Of a DNA stretch of 38,070 nt, positions 31,944 through 38,070 are shown piece after piece. The stretch's first letter is position 1. The number at the start of each line of letters is the position of its first letter. The translations under genes and the position numbers were made by a program. Under the pieces are notes generated by a model. The model did no database searches. It was given only the letters and a program-made list of their open reading frames with translations, and had not been told where the DNA came from. This stretch comes from Thermoplasmata archaeon (GTDB lineage: Archaea; Thermoplasmatota; Thermoplasmata; Lutacidiplasmatales; UBA184), in assembly GCA_030037395.1 (NCBI GenBank), contig JASHRJ010000115.1, positions 1 to 38,070 on the forward strand. The letters run 5' to 3'.

Positions 31944-32463
31944 GCTCGGTCGGCCGGCGCCTCGATCGCCCAACCTCTTCCCCGCTCCCTTCTTCTTCGG
32001 CGTCGGTCGCGGGGTCGGACGGCTCCTCCCAGAGGACATTCCCCGGCCGGTCGACCTCGCGGATCTCGTGGGGAGGCGTCCGGGCGAGCTCGGCGAGGCG
32101 TCGGTCGATCTCCTTCCAGAGCCTCTCGACCGCCGGGCCCGCGGGGGCCGAGAGGGCCTCCCCCGGGAGCCGGGGCGGCGCGCCGAGCCAGCTCCAGACC
32201 GCCTCGAGGTGCTTGCAGGTCCCCAGCCCCCGGCGCGCGAAGTCCGGGCAGGTGCAGAGCGCGGCGTCCCGCTGGGGGAACAGCGGAAGGAACACCCGGT
32301 AGCTGGTCCGATGGATCGGGTTGAGGACCTCCAGCCGGACGAACGGCTCGGTCCCTCGGAGCCGCACGTCCAGCGGCTCCTCGGCGGCCCGAAGGCGTCG
32401 GGAACGGACCGCCTCCGGGGAGGGGGCGGTCACGCGGGACGGTCGGGCCGGCCCTCGCCGCAT
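31915..32463 (-). CDS. SWIM zinc-finger protein
   Basis: This 182-residue protein contains a SWIM zinc finger, CTCPDFARRGLGTCKH (C-x-C then C-x-H), preceded by the usual beta-strands (LRGTEPFVRLEVL, YRVFLPLF). SWIM domains bind DNA or proteins. Some occur in recombination (Sws1-like) proteins, but others in unrelated roles, so function is open. The rest is Pro/Glu/Arg-rich and probably flexible. I chose the ATG at 32463; a TTG at 32517 would add 18 residues of no clear quality. The last 29 bases overlap the 3' end of tes on the other strand. Confidence 0.8.
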   Translation of the reverse strand: MRRGPARPSRVTAPSPEAVRSRRLRAAEEPLDVRLRGTEPFVRLEVLNPIHRTSYRVFLPLFPQRDAALCTCPDFARRGLGTCKHLEAVWSWLGAPPRLPGEALSAPAGPAVERLWKEIDRRLAELARTPPHEIREVDRPGNVLWEEPSDPATDAEEEGSGEEVGRSRRRPTEPTTTSRARP

Positions 32464-32613
32464 CGGGGCGGCAGCGCAAGGACCGTTCAAGACCCTGCCG
32501 GCCGGCCGTCCAAACAAAGCTAGTTATGGGCCGGGGGACCCGGACCCCTCCGAGGGTGCCGGGCCGCGCGCGGCCGTGGCCCGCCCCCCGGCCCACGAGC
32601 GCACGGGATCCGG

Positions 32614-33930
32614 ATGGACACGACCACCCTGTTCGTCGTCGGGCTGTTCCTGCTGGTCGGCTGCGCGGTCGCGGTCGGGGAGCTCGTCAGCCGCCTGGGC
32701 CAGACGGCGCTGATCGGCCAGCTCGCGGTCGGGGTGGTGCTCGGCCCCACGCTGCTGGGCGGCCCGCTCGGACTCACCGCGATCTCCCCGGAGTTCTCGG
32801 GCCTCGAGATCCTGGCGACGTTCTTCGTGCTGATGACCGCCGGTCTCGCGGTGACGCCGGACCAGATCTATGCCACCGGCGGTCCGTCGGCCGCGCTCGG
32901 GATCACGATCTTCGTGGTCCCGTTCCTGGCGGGTTCCGGGGTGGTTCACCTCCTCTACCCGGCGCTCGGCTGGACGGAGGGCCTGTTCGTCTCGCTGACG
33001 ATCTCGATCACCGCGCTGCCGGTGCTGGGGGTCATGCTCCGCGAGTTCGGGCTGTTCGGGACCCGCTTCGGCACCTTCCTGCTGAACGGAGCCGTCGTGA
33101 ACGAGCTGGCGGCCGTCACGACGTTCTCGATCCTCCTGAGGGCCCACGCCACCGGCTACGCGCTGGGGGCGAGCGCGGCGATCGCCGGGCTCACGGTCGT
33201 GGTGTTCCTCACCTCGATCCTGGCGGTCCACTTCGGTCTACGGAGCTTGCGCGAGCTCCACCTGTGGGACCGACTCGTGGCGCGGTTCCGGCGGGACTGG
33301 CATTCGCCGGAGGGCGGCTTCGCGTTCCTGATGGTCGGGGGTCTCGCGGCGGCCCTCTACTCGCAGCTGCTCGGGCTGACGTTCCTGGTCGGGGCGTTCT
33401 ACGCGGGTCTGTTGGTGACGCCGGCGAGCGCCGGGGTCCGAGAGCACCGCGACATCACGAGGATCTTCGAGGCCGTGACCTGGGGGTTCTTCATCCCGCT
33501 GTTCTTCGCTCTGGTCGGCTTCGGCATGGACCTCAGGACCCTCCTCGCCTCCCCCCTCGTGCTCGCGGGATTCGCGGCCCTCTGCTTGTTCGCGTTCGTC
33601 TCCAAGCTGTCCGTCGGGGGGCTGGTCGCCCGGGCGCTCGGCTGGCCACCGGAGGACGCCCTTGCGGCCGGTTTCCTGCTCGCGAGCCGCGGCGCGGTAG
33701 AGCTCGCGATGGCGGTCCTCCTCCTCTCCCTCGGCATCTTCGACACCGCGGTGTACACCGTGGTCGCCGGCGTGGGGCTCGTGACGACGTTCCTCAGCCC
33801 GTTCGGGGCCCGGCCGTTCGTCCGCCCAGGGATCGGACCGGGGGGTCCGCCCGTGGCGGGGAGCGCCCGGCCCGGGCCGGGGTCCCTGCCGTCGGGGCCG
33901 CCGGAGGCGGGCGGGAGTCCCCCGGCGTAG
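32614..33930 (+). CDS. CPA2-family cation/proton antiporter
   Basis: This 438-residue, about 12-span membrane protein belongs to the CPA2 Na+/H+ or K+/H+ antiporters: ALIGQLAVGVVLGPTLLG (second span), the SLTISITALPVLGVMLREF segment, FLVGAFYAGLLV, and FIPLFFALVGFGMDLRTL. At the ion site of the fifth-span region, where NapA-like members have Asp-Asp, it has N163-E164 (AVVNELAAV), an unusual pair. There is no C-terminal TrkA-N or TrkA-C regulatory domain; instead a Gly/Pro-rich tail of about 40 residues. The ATG at 32614 is used; an A/T stretch (TAGTTATG) lies about 90 bases upstream. Confidence 0.88.
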   Translation: MDTTTLFVVGLFLLVGCAVAVGELVSRLGQTALIGQLAVGVVLGPTLLGGPLGLTAISPEFSGLEILATFFVLMTAGLAVTPDQIYATGGPSAALGITIFVVPFLAGSGVVHLLYPALGWTEGLFVSLTISITALPVLGVMLREFGLFGTRFGTFLLNGAVVNELAAVTTFSILLRAHATGYALGASAAIAGLTVVVFLTSILAVHFGLRSLRELHLWDRLVARFRRDWHSPEGGFAFLMVGGLAAALYSQLLGLTFLVGAFYAGLLVTPASAGVREHRDITRIFEAVTWGFFIPLFFALVGFGMDLRTLLASPLVLAGFAALCLFAFVSKLSVGGLVARALGWPPEDALAAGFLLASRGAVELAMAVLLLSLGIFDTAVYTVVAGVGLVTTFLSPFGARPFVRPGIGPGGPPVAGSARPGPGSLPSGPPEAGGSPPA

Positions 33931-33950
33931 GCGGCCGCGGGGGGCCGACC

Positions 33951-33958
33951 TTCTTACC
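33951..33958 (+). promoter_or_regulatory. TATA-like box of the small membrane protein gene
   Basis: TTCTTACC is centred about 26 bases before the GTG at 33980, fitting a leaderless transcript. Confidence 0.4.
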
Positions 33959-33979
33959 TCCGAAAGGTACCGCCGGAGC

Positions 33980-34213
33980 GTGTCCGACACCGAGGGATCG
34001 GGCCCTCGCGGTCGCCCGCGGACCCGCCTCCGCCTCTCGCGTCGCGCGAAGCTCGGCCTCGGCCTGCTGCTCACCGTGGTCGGTCTGTTCGTGATCGGGG
34101 GGACCGTGCCGACGGCCCCCGGCACGCTGGAGCGTGCGCTGGCGGTCACGGGGGTCGCCGCCGTCGCGCTCTGGCTGGGCGGGATCCTGCTCGGCGCCGG
34201 GAGCCGAAGGTAG
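33980..34213 (+). CDS. Small two-span membrane protein
   Basis: This 77-residue protein has a basic, Gly/Pro/Arg-rich N-terminus of about 23 residues and two hydrophobic helices (LGLGLLLTVVGLFVIGG and ALAVTGVAAVALWLGGILLGA) with a Pro-rich turn. By the positive-inside rule the N-terminus should be cytosolic. No family is recognised. It starts with GTG 50 bases after the antiporter gene and has its own promoter-like box, so a functional link to the antiporter is uncertain. Confidence 0.65.
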   Translation: MSDTEGSGPRGRPRTRLRLSRRAKLGLGLLLTVVGLFVIGGTVPTAPGTLERALAVTGVAAVALWLGGILLGAGSRR

Positions 34214-34257
34214 CCCCCGGTTGCCGCGCGCGTGCAGCGGGCACCGCCCGCACAGAT

Positions 34258-34265
34258 TTCTTATA
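34258..34265 (+). promoter_or_regulatory. TATA box of the gene at 34288
   Basis: TTCTTATA is centred 26 bases before the GTG at 34288, which supports that start and a leaderless mRNA. Confidence 0.6.
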
Positions 34266-34287
34266 GCGATCCCGACTCGCGCTCGTT

Positions 34288-34866
34288 GTGGAGTACGTCG
34301 TGGTCCGGGCGACCCACCCGACGTGGCTCACGATGCAACTGCCGGCCGAAGTCGCGCAGCTGATCTGCTTCGACCCCGGCTCCGACCCTGAGGTCGCCGC
34401 GGCCCAGTCGATCGCCTTCCTCGCCCGGGGACCCGGGGTCTCCCGGGTCATTGCCACGCACCCCGCCCGCGAGGCGCTCGCCGTGGAGACGGTCCGGGAC
34501 CGACTTCTCGCGACGGCCCGGCCCGGGCGCCCGCACCTGTTCACCCTGCCGGCGGCCGTGGCCCAGCACCTCGGCCTGAAGGTGTACCTGCGCGGCCACC
34601 GGCTCAAGGGGACCGACGACTCCGTCGCCTGGCTGGTCCCAGCCCCGGAGTACTACGAGTTCCGCTCGGTCACCGAGGGCGGCAAGCCGTGGCGGGGGCC
34701 GTCGGGCGGGCCGTTCGCCCACGTCTACCTCGTGCGCTCCCTGGTCCCGTTCCCCCGCGAACTCGACGCGCTCGCCGACCTCGAGATCCGTATCGAGGAG
34801 GAGGAGTGGCGACCCGCGGTCGCAGCGCTCCAGCGGGTCGGGCGAGGCCGCCGGACGGCGTCGTAG
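34288..34866 (+). CDS. Protein of unknown function
   Basis: This 192-residue soluble protein starts with GTG just where a leaderless message would begin. It seems to have two parts: an N-terminal alpha/beta piece (VVVRATHPTWLTMQLPAEVAQ to ATHPAREALAVETVRDRL) and a C-terminal part with TLPAAVAQHLGLKVYLRG, which faintly recalls an AbrB-type swapped-hairpin strand pattern, followed by YYEFRSV and an acidic helix. I do not recognise a family, and the AbrB comparison is weak. Codon use is as in its neighbours. Confidence 0.7.
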   Translation: MEYVVVRATHPTWLTMQLPAEVAQLICFDPGSDPEVAAAQSIAFLARGPGVSRVIATHPAREALAVETVRDRLLATARPGRPHLFTLPAAVAQHLGLKVYLRGHRLKGTDDSVAWLVPAPEYYEFRSVTEGGKPWRGPSGGPFAHVYLVRSLVPFPRELDALADLEIRIEEEEWRPAVAALQRVGRGRRTAS

Positions 34867-34907
34867 ACGCCCCCGGGTTAGTCGTCGGGCCGGCCGCCTC
34901 CCAACAG

Positions 34908-34915
34908 TATATATA
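34908..34915 (+). promoter_or_regulatory. TATA box of the gene at 34940
   Basis: TATATATA, the strongest TATA box in the window, is centred about 28 bases before the ATG at 34940. Directly downstream is TACCGATA (34914-34921), an 8-base word also present in both arms of the padR operator. Confidence 0.8.
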
Positions 34916-34939
34916 CCGATACCAAGGATACTTTTGTGC

Positions 34940-35596
34940 ATGTCGGGCACGGGGGGACGCCCGTCCAAGCCGGTCGGTCCGACCGGGTACCGGCTGCGCA
35001 ATCCGCTGCCGCTCAGGTCGGAGGCGGACATTGCCAGGACGCGCGCGGGGATTCCCGAGGATGCGCTGCTGTCGGGGGCGGGGCCGGTCGATTTCGACTC
35101 GCTGGCGAAGGCGATCCGACGCTCGGTGGGCCACGACGGGATGCGCCCGGAGGATGCCCGCTCGATCGCCGCCCACGTGCTGAACTTCTTCGGCTTCAAC
35201 GAGCGGATCATCGACAACGTCCTGGAGCCGGACGACCGCGACACGTTCTACATGCTCGAGGACACCGGCATCCTCGAGACGGAGCGGGACGAGACGACCC
35301 TCTACGACGGCCGGGAGTGGCGGATCCACTACTGGATGTTCCGCAAGGACCGCATCTTCGCGCTCGCGAGCGAGGAGTCCGCTGCGATGGCGGCCGCGGG
35401 CGAGCAAGAGGTGGTTTACTCCCCCAACGCCCAGCGGTCGGGGGGGTTCCGGCTCCCGCATGGCGAGCACGGCACGGGCCTGGCCGCCCACGCGGTCTAC
35501 CACGAGCTGGGCGACGAGATCTGGCTCGAGCGCAAGCAGAGCCCGGCGCCGGCCGCCCCGGCTGCGCCCCGCGGCCGCCGCCCGAGCCGGCCGTAG
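34940..35596 (+). CDS. Protein of unknown function, strongly promoted
   Basis: This 218-residue soluble protein has a variable N-terminus of about 45 residues, then a helical region (FDSLAKAIRRSVGHDGMRPEDARSIA, cut here), followed by HVLNFFGFNERIIDNVL and LEDTGILETERDETTLYDGREW, and a segment HYWMFRK. The middle looks like a winged-helix or small helical domain common to a set of archaeal unknown proteins, though I cannot name it with confidence. The tail is Pro/Ala/Arg-rich. I chose the ATG at 34940; the TTG at 34934 is less likely. The strong TATA box suggests high expression. Confidence 0.72.
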   Translation: MSGTGGRPSKPVGPTGYRLRNPLPLRSEADIARTRAGIPEDALLSGAGPVDFDSLAKAIRRSVGHDGMRPEDARSIAAHVLNFFGFNERIIDNVLEPDDRDTFYMLEDTGILETERDETTLYDGREWRIHYWMFRKDRIFALASEESAAMAAAGEQEVVYSPNAQRSGGFRLPHGEHGTGLAAHAVYHELGDEIWLERKQSPAPAAPAAPRGRRPSRP

Positions 35597-35609
35597 CGCC
35601 CAGGGCGAG

Positions 35610-35619
35610 CCGTTAACGG
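35610..35619 (+). promoter_or_regulatory. A/T core with palindrome upstream of trmY
   Basis: CCGTTAACGG is a perfect palindrome whose TTAA core is centred about 28 bases before the trmY GTG. It could be the TATA-like element, an operator, or both. Confidence 0.4.
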
Positions 35620-35641
35620 CGCGCCGCCTCCTCCCCGAGCG

Positions 35642-36271
35642 GTGCGCCGCTTCCTCCTGCTCTCCCACCGGGTCCCTCCGAGCGGCAGCTTCACGCTGAA
35701 CGACCTGGCCGGCGGCGCCGGACGGATGGACGAGATCGCTCGCGCGGTCTCGACCGCCTTCACGCTGTCGAACGACCTCCGCCGGGACACGGAGGTCGCC
35801 GTGTTGTTCGTGGCGGAGGCGCCCCCAGCGGCCCGTCGCATCGAGATGGCCGGTGCCCGGCTCCGCCACCTGAACCCGGACGAGCGTTCGACGGCCGCGC
35901 TGCTCAAGAACGCGCTCGTCGGCTCCGTCCGCTACCCGGCGGACTTCGAGTCGTCCCCCGGTCTGCGGGTGGGCCCGGTGGATCCGCTGCCGTACCTCGC
36001 GGAGTTCCTGCGCCGACCCGGGGCGATCTGGCTCTCGGAGGACGGCGGGCCCTTGGCGGCCTGGGCAGCGCCCGCCGGCGAGCTCGCCGCGGTCGTCTCG
36101 GACCCGTACGACCCGGGCTCCGAGGAACGAGCCGCCCTGCTCGCGAGCGGAGTGCCGAAGCTCTCGGTGGGGCCCCGGTCGCTGAGGACGAGCCAGGTGA
36201 TCGATGCGGTTCACCGCGAGCTGGACCTCCGCGAGGCGACCGGGGGGCCGGCCGCGCAGAACGCCGCCTAG
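35642..36271 (+). CDS. trmY: tRNA pseudouridine-54 N1-methyltransferase TrmY
   Basis: This 209-residue SPOUT methyltransferase adds a methyl group to N1 of pseudouridine 54 in archaeal tRNA. It begins MRRFLLLSHRVPPSGSFTLN, followed by LAGGAGRMDEIARAVSTAF and LRRDTEVAVLF; the C-terminal knot region shows WLSEDGGPL, VVSDPYDPGSEE and KLSVGPRSLRTSQVIDAVH. The GTG start gives the typical N-terminus. It stands alone and converges with the ftsZ-like gene with a 4-base overlap. Confidence 0.94.
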   Translation: MRRFLLLSHRVPPSGSFTLNDLAGGAGRMDEIARAVSTAFTLSNDLRRDTEVAVLFVAEAPPAARRIEMAGARLRHLNPDERSTAALLKNALVGSVRYPADFESSPGLRVGPVDPLPYLAEFLRRPGAIWLSEDGGPLAAWAAPAGELAAVVSDPYDPGSEERAALLASGVPKLSVGPRSLRTSQVIDAVHRELDLREATGGPAAQNAA

Positions 36272-37227
36272 CGGGCCGGCACGGCGGGAGGCCCCGCCGG
36301 GCGGAGCGCCTCCCGTACGGTCCGGGGGCGAAGGCCCCCCACGACGGCCGTGAGACGGACCACCTCGCGGACCTCCGGCCGTATCCGGGTGCCGAAGACG
36401 AGCCGCTCCGGCTCGTGCAACCGCTCCCGGACCTCCCGCAGGACCTCTTCGAGGGTCTGGAGGGTGAGGTTCGAGCCCCCGTCCAGGTGGACCAGCGCCG
36501 ACGGGTGCTCCGGGAGGCGGAAGTCGAGGAGCGAGTCGGCGAGGGCCTGGTGGACGAGCCGCGCCGGCTCGCTGACGTGCTGCTCGCCGATGACGAGCGT
36601 GGAGAGCCCGGCGTGCCGCAGATGCGTCTTCAGGCTCGCCAGGTCGACGTTCAATTGAGACGGGTGCCCGACCATGTCGACCAGGCTGGAGACCAGCCCG
36701 TGAAGGTAGGCGTTCCGGGCCCGGAAGACGCGATGGATCGGAAGCGACTCGAAGCGGCGCAGCTTCTCGTTCGCGAGCGCGAGCAGCATCCCGCCGAGCT
36801 CCTCGAGCTCGTCGACCGCGCCCTCGACGTTCTCCCGGGCGGCAGAGTTCGCGTCCAGCTCGAGGCGGAACGGCAGAAAGACGATGGGCACCGGGAGCGC
36901 GGAGGTCCCCCGGAGCTCCCGGGAGAGGAACGGCAACAGCGCGCTGCCGGTCCCGCCGCCGAGCCCCGCGAGCAGGAAGACCAGCTCGAACTCTCCCAGC
37001 CGCCGGACCAGCTCCTCCCGGCTCTCCTCCGCCGCCCGCAGCACCGCCGCGCGGTCCCCGCCGCTGCCCCGGCCGGCGAACTCCCGCTGTCCGAGCAGGA
37101 TCCGGTCGTCGACCCCGATGCGGCGCAACTGCATCGCGTCGGTGTTGACCGCGAGCGCCCGCGCGCCGGGGAGCCCGAGGGTGACGAGATCCTCGACGGC
37201 CTCGCTGCCGGCCCCGCCAAGCCCCAC
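36268..37227 (-). CDS. Divergent FtsZ/tubulin-family GTPase
   Basis: This protein (319 residues from the GTG at 37227) is an FtsZ homologue: GLGGAGSEAVEDL at the start, NTDAMQL near residue 28, the tubulin signature AGLGGGTGSALLPFL near 87, and EVREVVRLTAVVGGL near the end. FtsZ forms the division ring by GTP-driven polymerisation. In the T7 loop, where FtsZ has NxDFADV, this protein has NVDLASL: the second catalytic Asp is Ser198, so GTP hydrolysis may be weak or absent. The GTG start lies after the first beta-strand; in-frame codons upstream encode SPSIAVV, the missing strand, but no ATG, GTG or TTG precedes them, so the true start is unclear (see findings). It follows the RHH regulator gene on the same strand. 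Confidence 0.85.
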   Translation of the reverse strand: MGLGGAGSEAVEDLVTLGLPGARALAVNTDAMQLRRIGVDDRILLGQREFAGRGSGGDRAAVLRAAEESREELVRRLGEFELVFLLAGLGGGTGSALLPFLSRELRGTSALPVPIVFLPFRLELDANSAARENVEGAVDELEELGGMLLALANEKLRRFESLPIHRVFRARNAYLHGLVSSLVDMVGHPSQLNVDLASLKTHLRHAGLSTLVIGEQHVSEPARLVHQALADSLLDFRLPEHPSALVHLDGGSNLTLQTLEEVLREVRERLHEPERLVFGTRIRPEVREVVRLTAVVGGLRPRTVREALRPAGPPAVPAR

Positions 37228-37303
37228 GACCGCGATCGACGGGGAGGCCGCTAAGGCGTCCAGGGCGTCCGCGTCGGCCCCCGGGCGGCTCCGGGCCCCG
37301 CGG

Positions 37304-37669
37304 TCAGGGAGGCGGAGCTCCCTCGGCGGCGACAGTGTCGCCCTCCCGGCGGTGAAGCCGCGACGGCGGACCGAGCTGGTCGATCCGGCTTCGGATGTAC
37401 TCGCGAACCGCCGATCGCACGGCGTCGTCCACGCTGACGGAGTTCCCCTCTCGGACGAACTCCTCGAGCCGGTTGTTGTCCCGACGCGACAGCTCGACCA
37501 CGACCTTGCGGATGTGGTTGGGCGGCAGGTGGAGCTCGATGTACTGTTCCAGGCCCTCGCGGATCGTATCGGAGATCGTCGCGGTCCCTTTCTCCTCTTG
37601 GATCCGCTTGAGCTTCTCTAGGAGCTCCTCGGGGATGCGAACGGTGACCCGCTCGGACGTGTCGACCAT
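37304..37669 (-). CDS. Tandem ribbon-helix-helix regulator upstream of ftsZ-like gene
   Basis: This 121-residue protein has two RHH units: residues about 7-44 (RVTVRIPEELLEKLKRIQ then ATISDTIREGLEQYIE) and about 54-95 (KVVVELSRRDNNRLEEFV then VSVDDAVRSAVREYIRSRI). One chain could therefore form the two-fold DNA-binding unit that normally needs a dimer. I chose the ATG at 37669 because the A/T box at 37723-37731 puts transcription start near 37700, downstream of the other ATG at 37711. A perfect inverted repeat covers that start point, which suggests self-control. It is followed by ftsZ on the same strand, as with cdrS and ftsZ2 in haloarchaea. Confidence 0.88.
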   Translation of the reverse strand: MVDTSERVTVRIPEELLEKLKRIQEEKGTATISDTIREGLEQYIELHLPPNHIRKVVVELSRRDNNRLEEFVREGNSVSVDDAVRSAVREYIRSRIDQLGPPSRLHRREGDTVAAEGAPPP

Positions 37670-37671
37670 GG

Positions 37672-37704
37672 TCGTCAGACAATACGGCGTTCTTTGTCTG
37701 ACGA
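37672..37704 (-). promoter_or_regulatory. Perfect inverted-repeat operator at the RHH-ftsZ promoter
   Basis: The arms TCGTCAGACAA and TTGTCTGACGA are perfect over 11 bases with an 11-base spacer. The repeat begins 2 bases upstream of the RHH start codon and covers the predicted transcription start. The centre-to-centre distance of the arms is 22 bases, about two helical turns, fitting two bound RHH units on one face of the DNA. Confidence 0.8.
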
Positions 37705-37722
37705 TTGACATATCACCTCCCC

Positions 37723-37731
37723 GGTATATAG
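37723..37731 (-). promoter_or_regulatory. TATA box of the RHH-ftsZ operon
   Basis: The minus strand reads TCTATATAC here, a good box A centred about 27 bases before the outer part of the inverted repeat, so transcription should begin inside the repeat. Confidence 0.75.
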
Positions 37732-37773
37732 AATCGGCGTCCCCTAGGTTCTGTCGGCACCGCGGCGTCTCGA

Positions 37774-37811
37774 CCCGAGGGCCCGGTACGGCCGATGGTC
37801 AGACCCTCGGG
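37774..37811. other. Hairpin-forming sequence between the last gene and the RHH promoter
   Basis: CCCGAGGG (37774-37781) and CCCTCGGG (37804-37811) are perfect complements with a 22-base loop, in the 190-base gap before the partial gene. It may be a transcript-end structure of that gene; nothing else is seen in the gap. Confidence 0.3.
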
Positions 37812-37928
37812 GCGGCGTGCCGCGGGTGCGCCGGTCGCTAGGGGTCTCCGAGGCTTCGCAGCATGGACAGCGCCGAGCGCTCAGGCTTCGTCGGCCGGCG
37901 CCGGCTCTCGGCTCGACCTCAAGGAGGC

Positions 37929-38070
37929 TCAGCAGGAGCGGAGGGTCGGAGCGACGGCCTCGACGTCGCGGAGCAGGTTGGGGCCCGCCGTGGCTCCCTC
38001 GAGCGACACCCGTTCGAAAAGGTAGGCCCGAGCGCCCAAGGTCCCGCAGGACTCTCGGTCGGACAACCCC
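37929..38070 (-). CDS. C-terminal end of an unknown gene (runs off the right edge)
   Basis: The minus strand is open from the window edge to a TGA at 37929-37931, giving about 46 residues with codon use typical of the window: ARAYLFERVSLEGATAGPNL then LRDVEAVAPTLRSC. The visible part suggests a strand followed by a helix, with a Cys as last residue. Too little is visible to name a family; other frames in the region look like shadows. Confidence 0.5.
   Translation of the reverse strand, partial: GLSDRESCGTLGARAYLFERVSLEGATAGPNLLRDVEAVAPTLRSC

Noticed and set aside
34934-34939. TTG start for the gene at 34940
   Set aside because: The ATG two codons later is a stronger start and fits the TATA spacing.
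37251-37682. Minus-strand open frame overlapping the RHH gene
   Set aside because: The translation is Arg/Pro-rich without domain features, while the RHH frame is a clear DNA-binding protein.
37670-37711. Longer RHH protein starting at the ATG at 37711
   Set aside because: That ATG is only about 16 bases from the TATA box, upstream of the expected transcription start, and the extra residues would be encoded by the operator repeat.
37985-38030. tRNA-like TTCGAA loop near the right edge
   Set aside because: The flanking bases do not form a T-arm stem or a cloverleaf; the minus strand is better explained as coding.
1-38070. CRISPR array, transposon or prophage
   Set aside because: No regularly spaced repeats, transposase, integrase or phage genes were seen; the window looks like a core chromosomal region.

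Overview
The window reads as a piece of a very GC-rich archaeal chromosome. Genes typical of archaea include archaeal-type AdoMet synthase, isopentenyl phosphate kinase, type 2 IPP isomerase, Orc1/Cdc6, a Hef-type helicase, diphthine synthase, the glutaminase subunit of two-subunit GMP synthetase, TrmY, archaeal Elp3 and a tetraether lipid synthase-like radical SAM protein. An FtsZ homologue, TrmY and a kdp operon fit Euryarchaeota in the broad sense. A high-GC member of Thermoplasmatota is my best guess, as inference only. Coding density is high, 4-base stop/start overlaps are common, and many lone genes carry an A/T-rich box 25-31 bases before the start codon, which suggests leaderless transcripts. 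I see no insertion sequence, prophage, CRISPR array, tRNA or rRNA.

Layout. Bases 1-347 (minus): the start of a membrane-anchored helical-repeat protein, cut by the window edge. 587-5491 (minus): mat, then an operon of a small membrane protein, ipk, fni and elp3. 5642-7069 (plus): orc1/cdc6. 7107-9897 (minus): an extracellular anchored protein, then an aldehyde dehydrogenase with a small coiled-coil partner. 9970-19267 (plus): serS, a Hef-like helicase, kdpF-A-B-C, a two-domain universal stress protein and dph5. 19264-23429 (minus): an orphan receiver protein, a cysteine-containing protein of unknown function, and a tightly overlapped operon ubiX, secreted protein, membrane/coiled-coil protein, guaA glutaminase subunit. 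23473-25701 (plus): an SCP2-type thiolase and a protein joining a degenerate HMG-CoA-synthase-like domain to a DUF35 domain. 26070-28354 (plus): a PadR regulator with its own operator and an ABC exporter. 28365-29971 (minus): an unknown protein and a PPP phosphatase. 30234-31943 (plus): tes. 31915-32463 (minus): a SWIM zinc-finger protein. 32614-36271 (plus): a CPA2 antiporter, three unknown genes and trmY. 36268-37669 (minus): a tandem ribbon-helix-helix regulator followed by a divergent FtsZ. 37929 to the end (minus): the tail of an unknown gene.

How the genes fit together. A membrane-lipid and isoprenoid theme recurs: thiolase and HMGS-like/DUF35 chemistry, UbiX (prenyl-FMN, needed by the UbiD-type decarboxylase of the archaeal mevalonate route), IPK, IPP isomerase and Tes. 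Potassium and proton homeostasis is represented by Kdp plus a USP protein and the CPA2 antiporter.

The most interesting items are: the RHH-FtsZ pair with a perfect 33-base inverted-repeat operator; the missing start codon and altered T7 loop of that FtsZ; the HMGS-like/DUF35 fusion beside a thiolase and divergent from ubiX; and the kdp operon that ends in a USP gene with no KdpD/KdpE in view.
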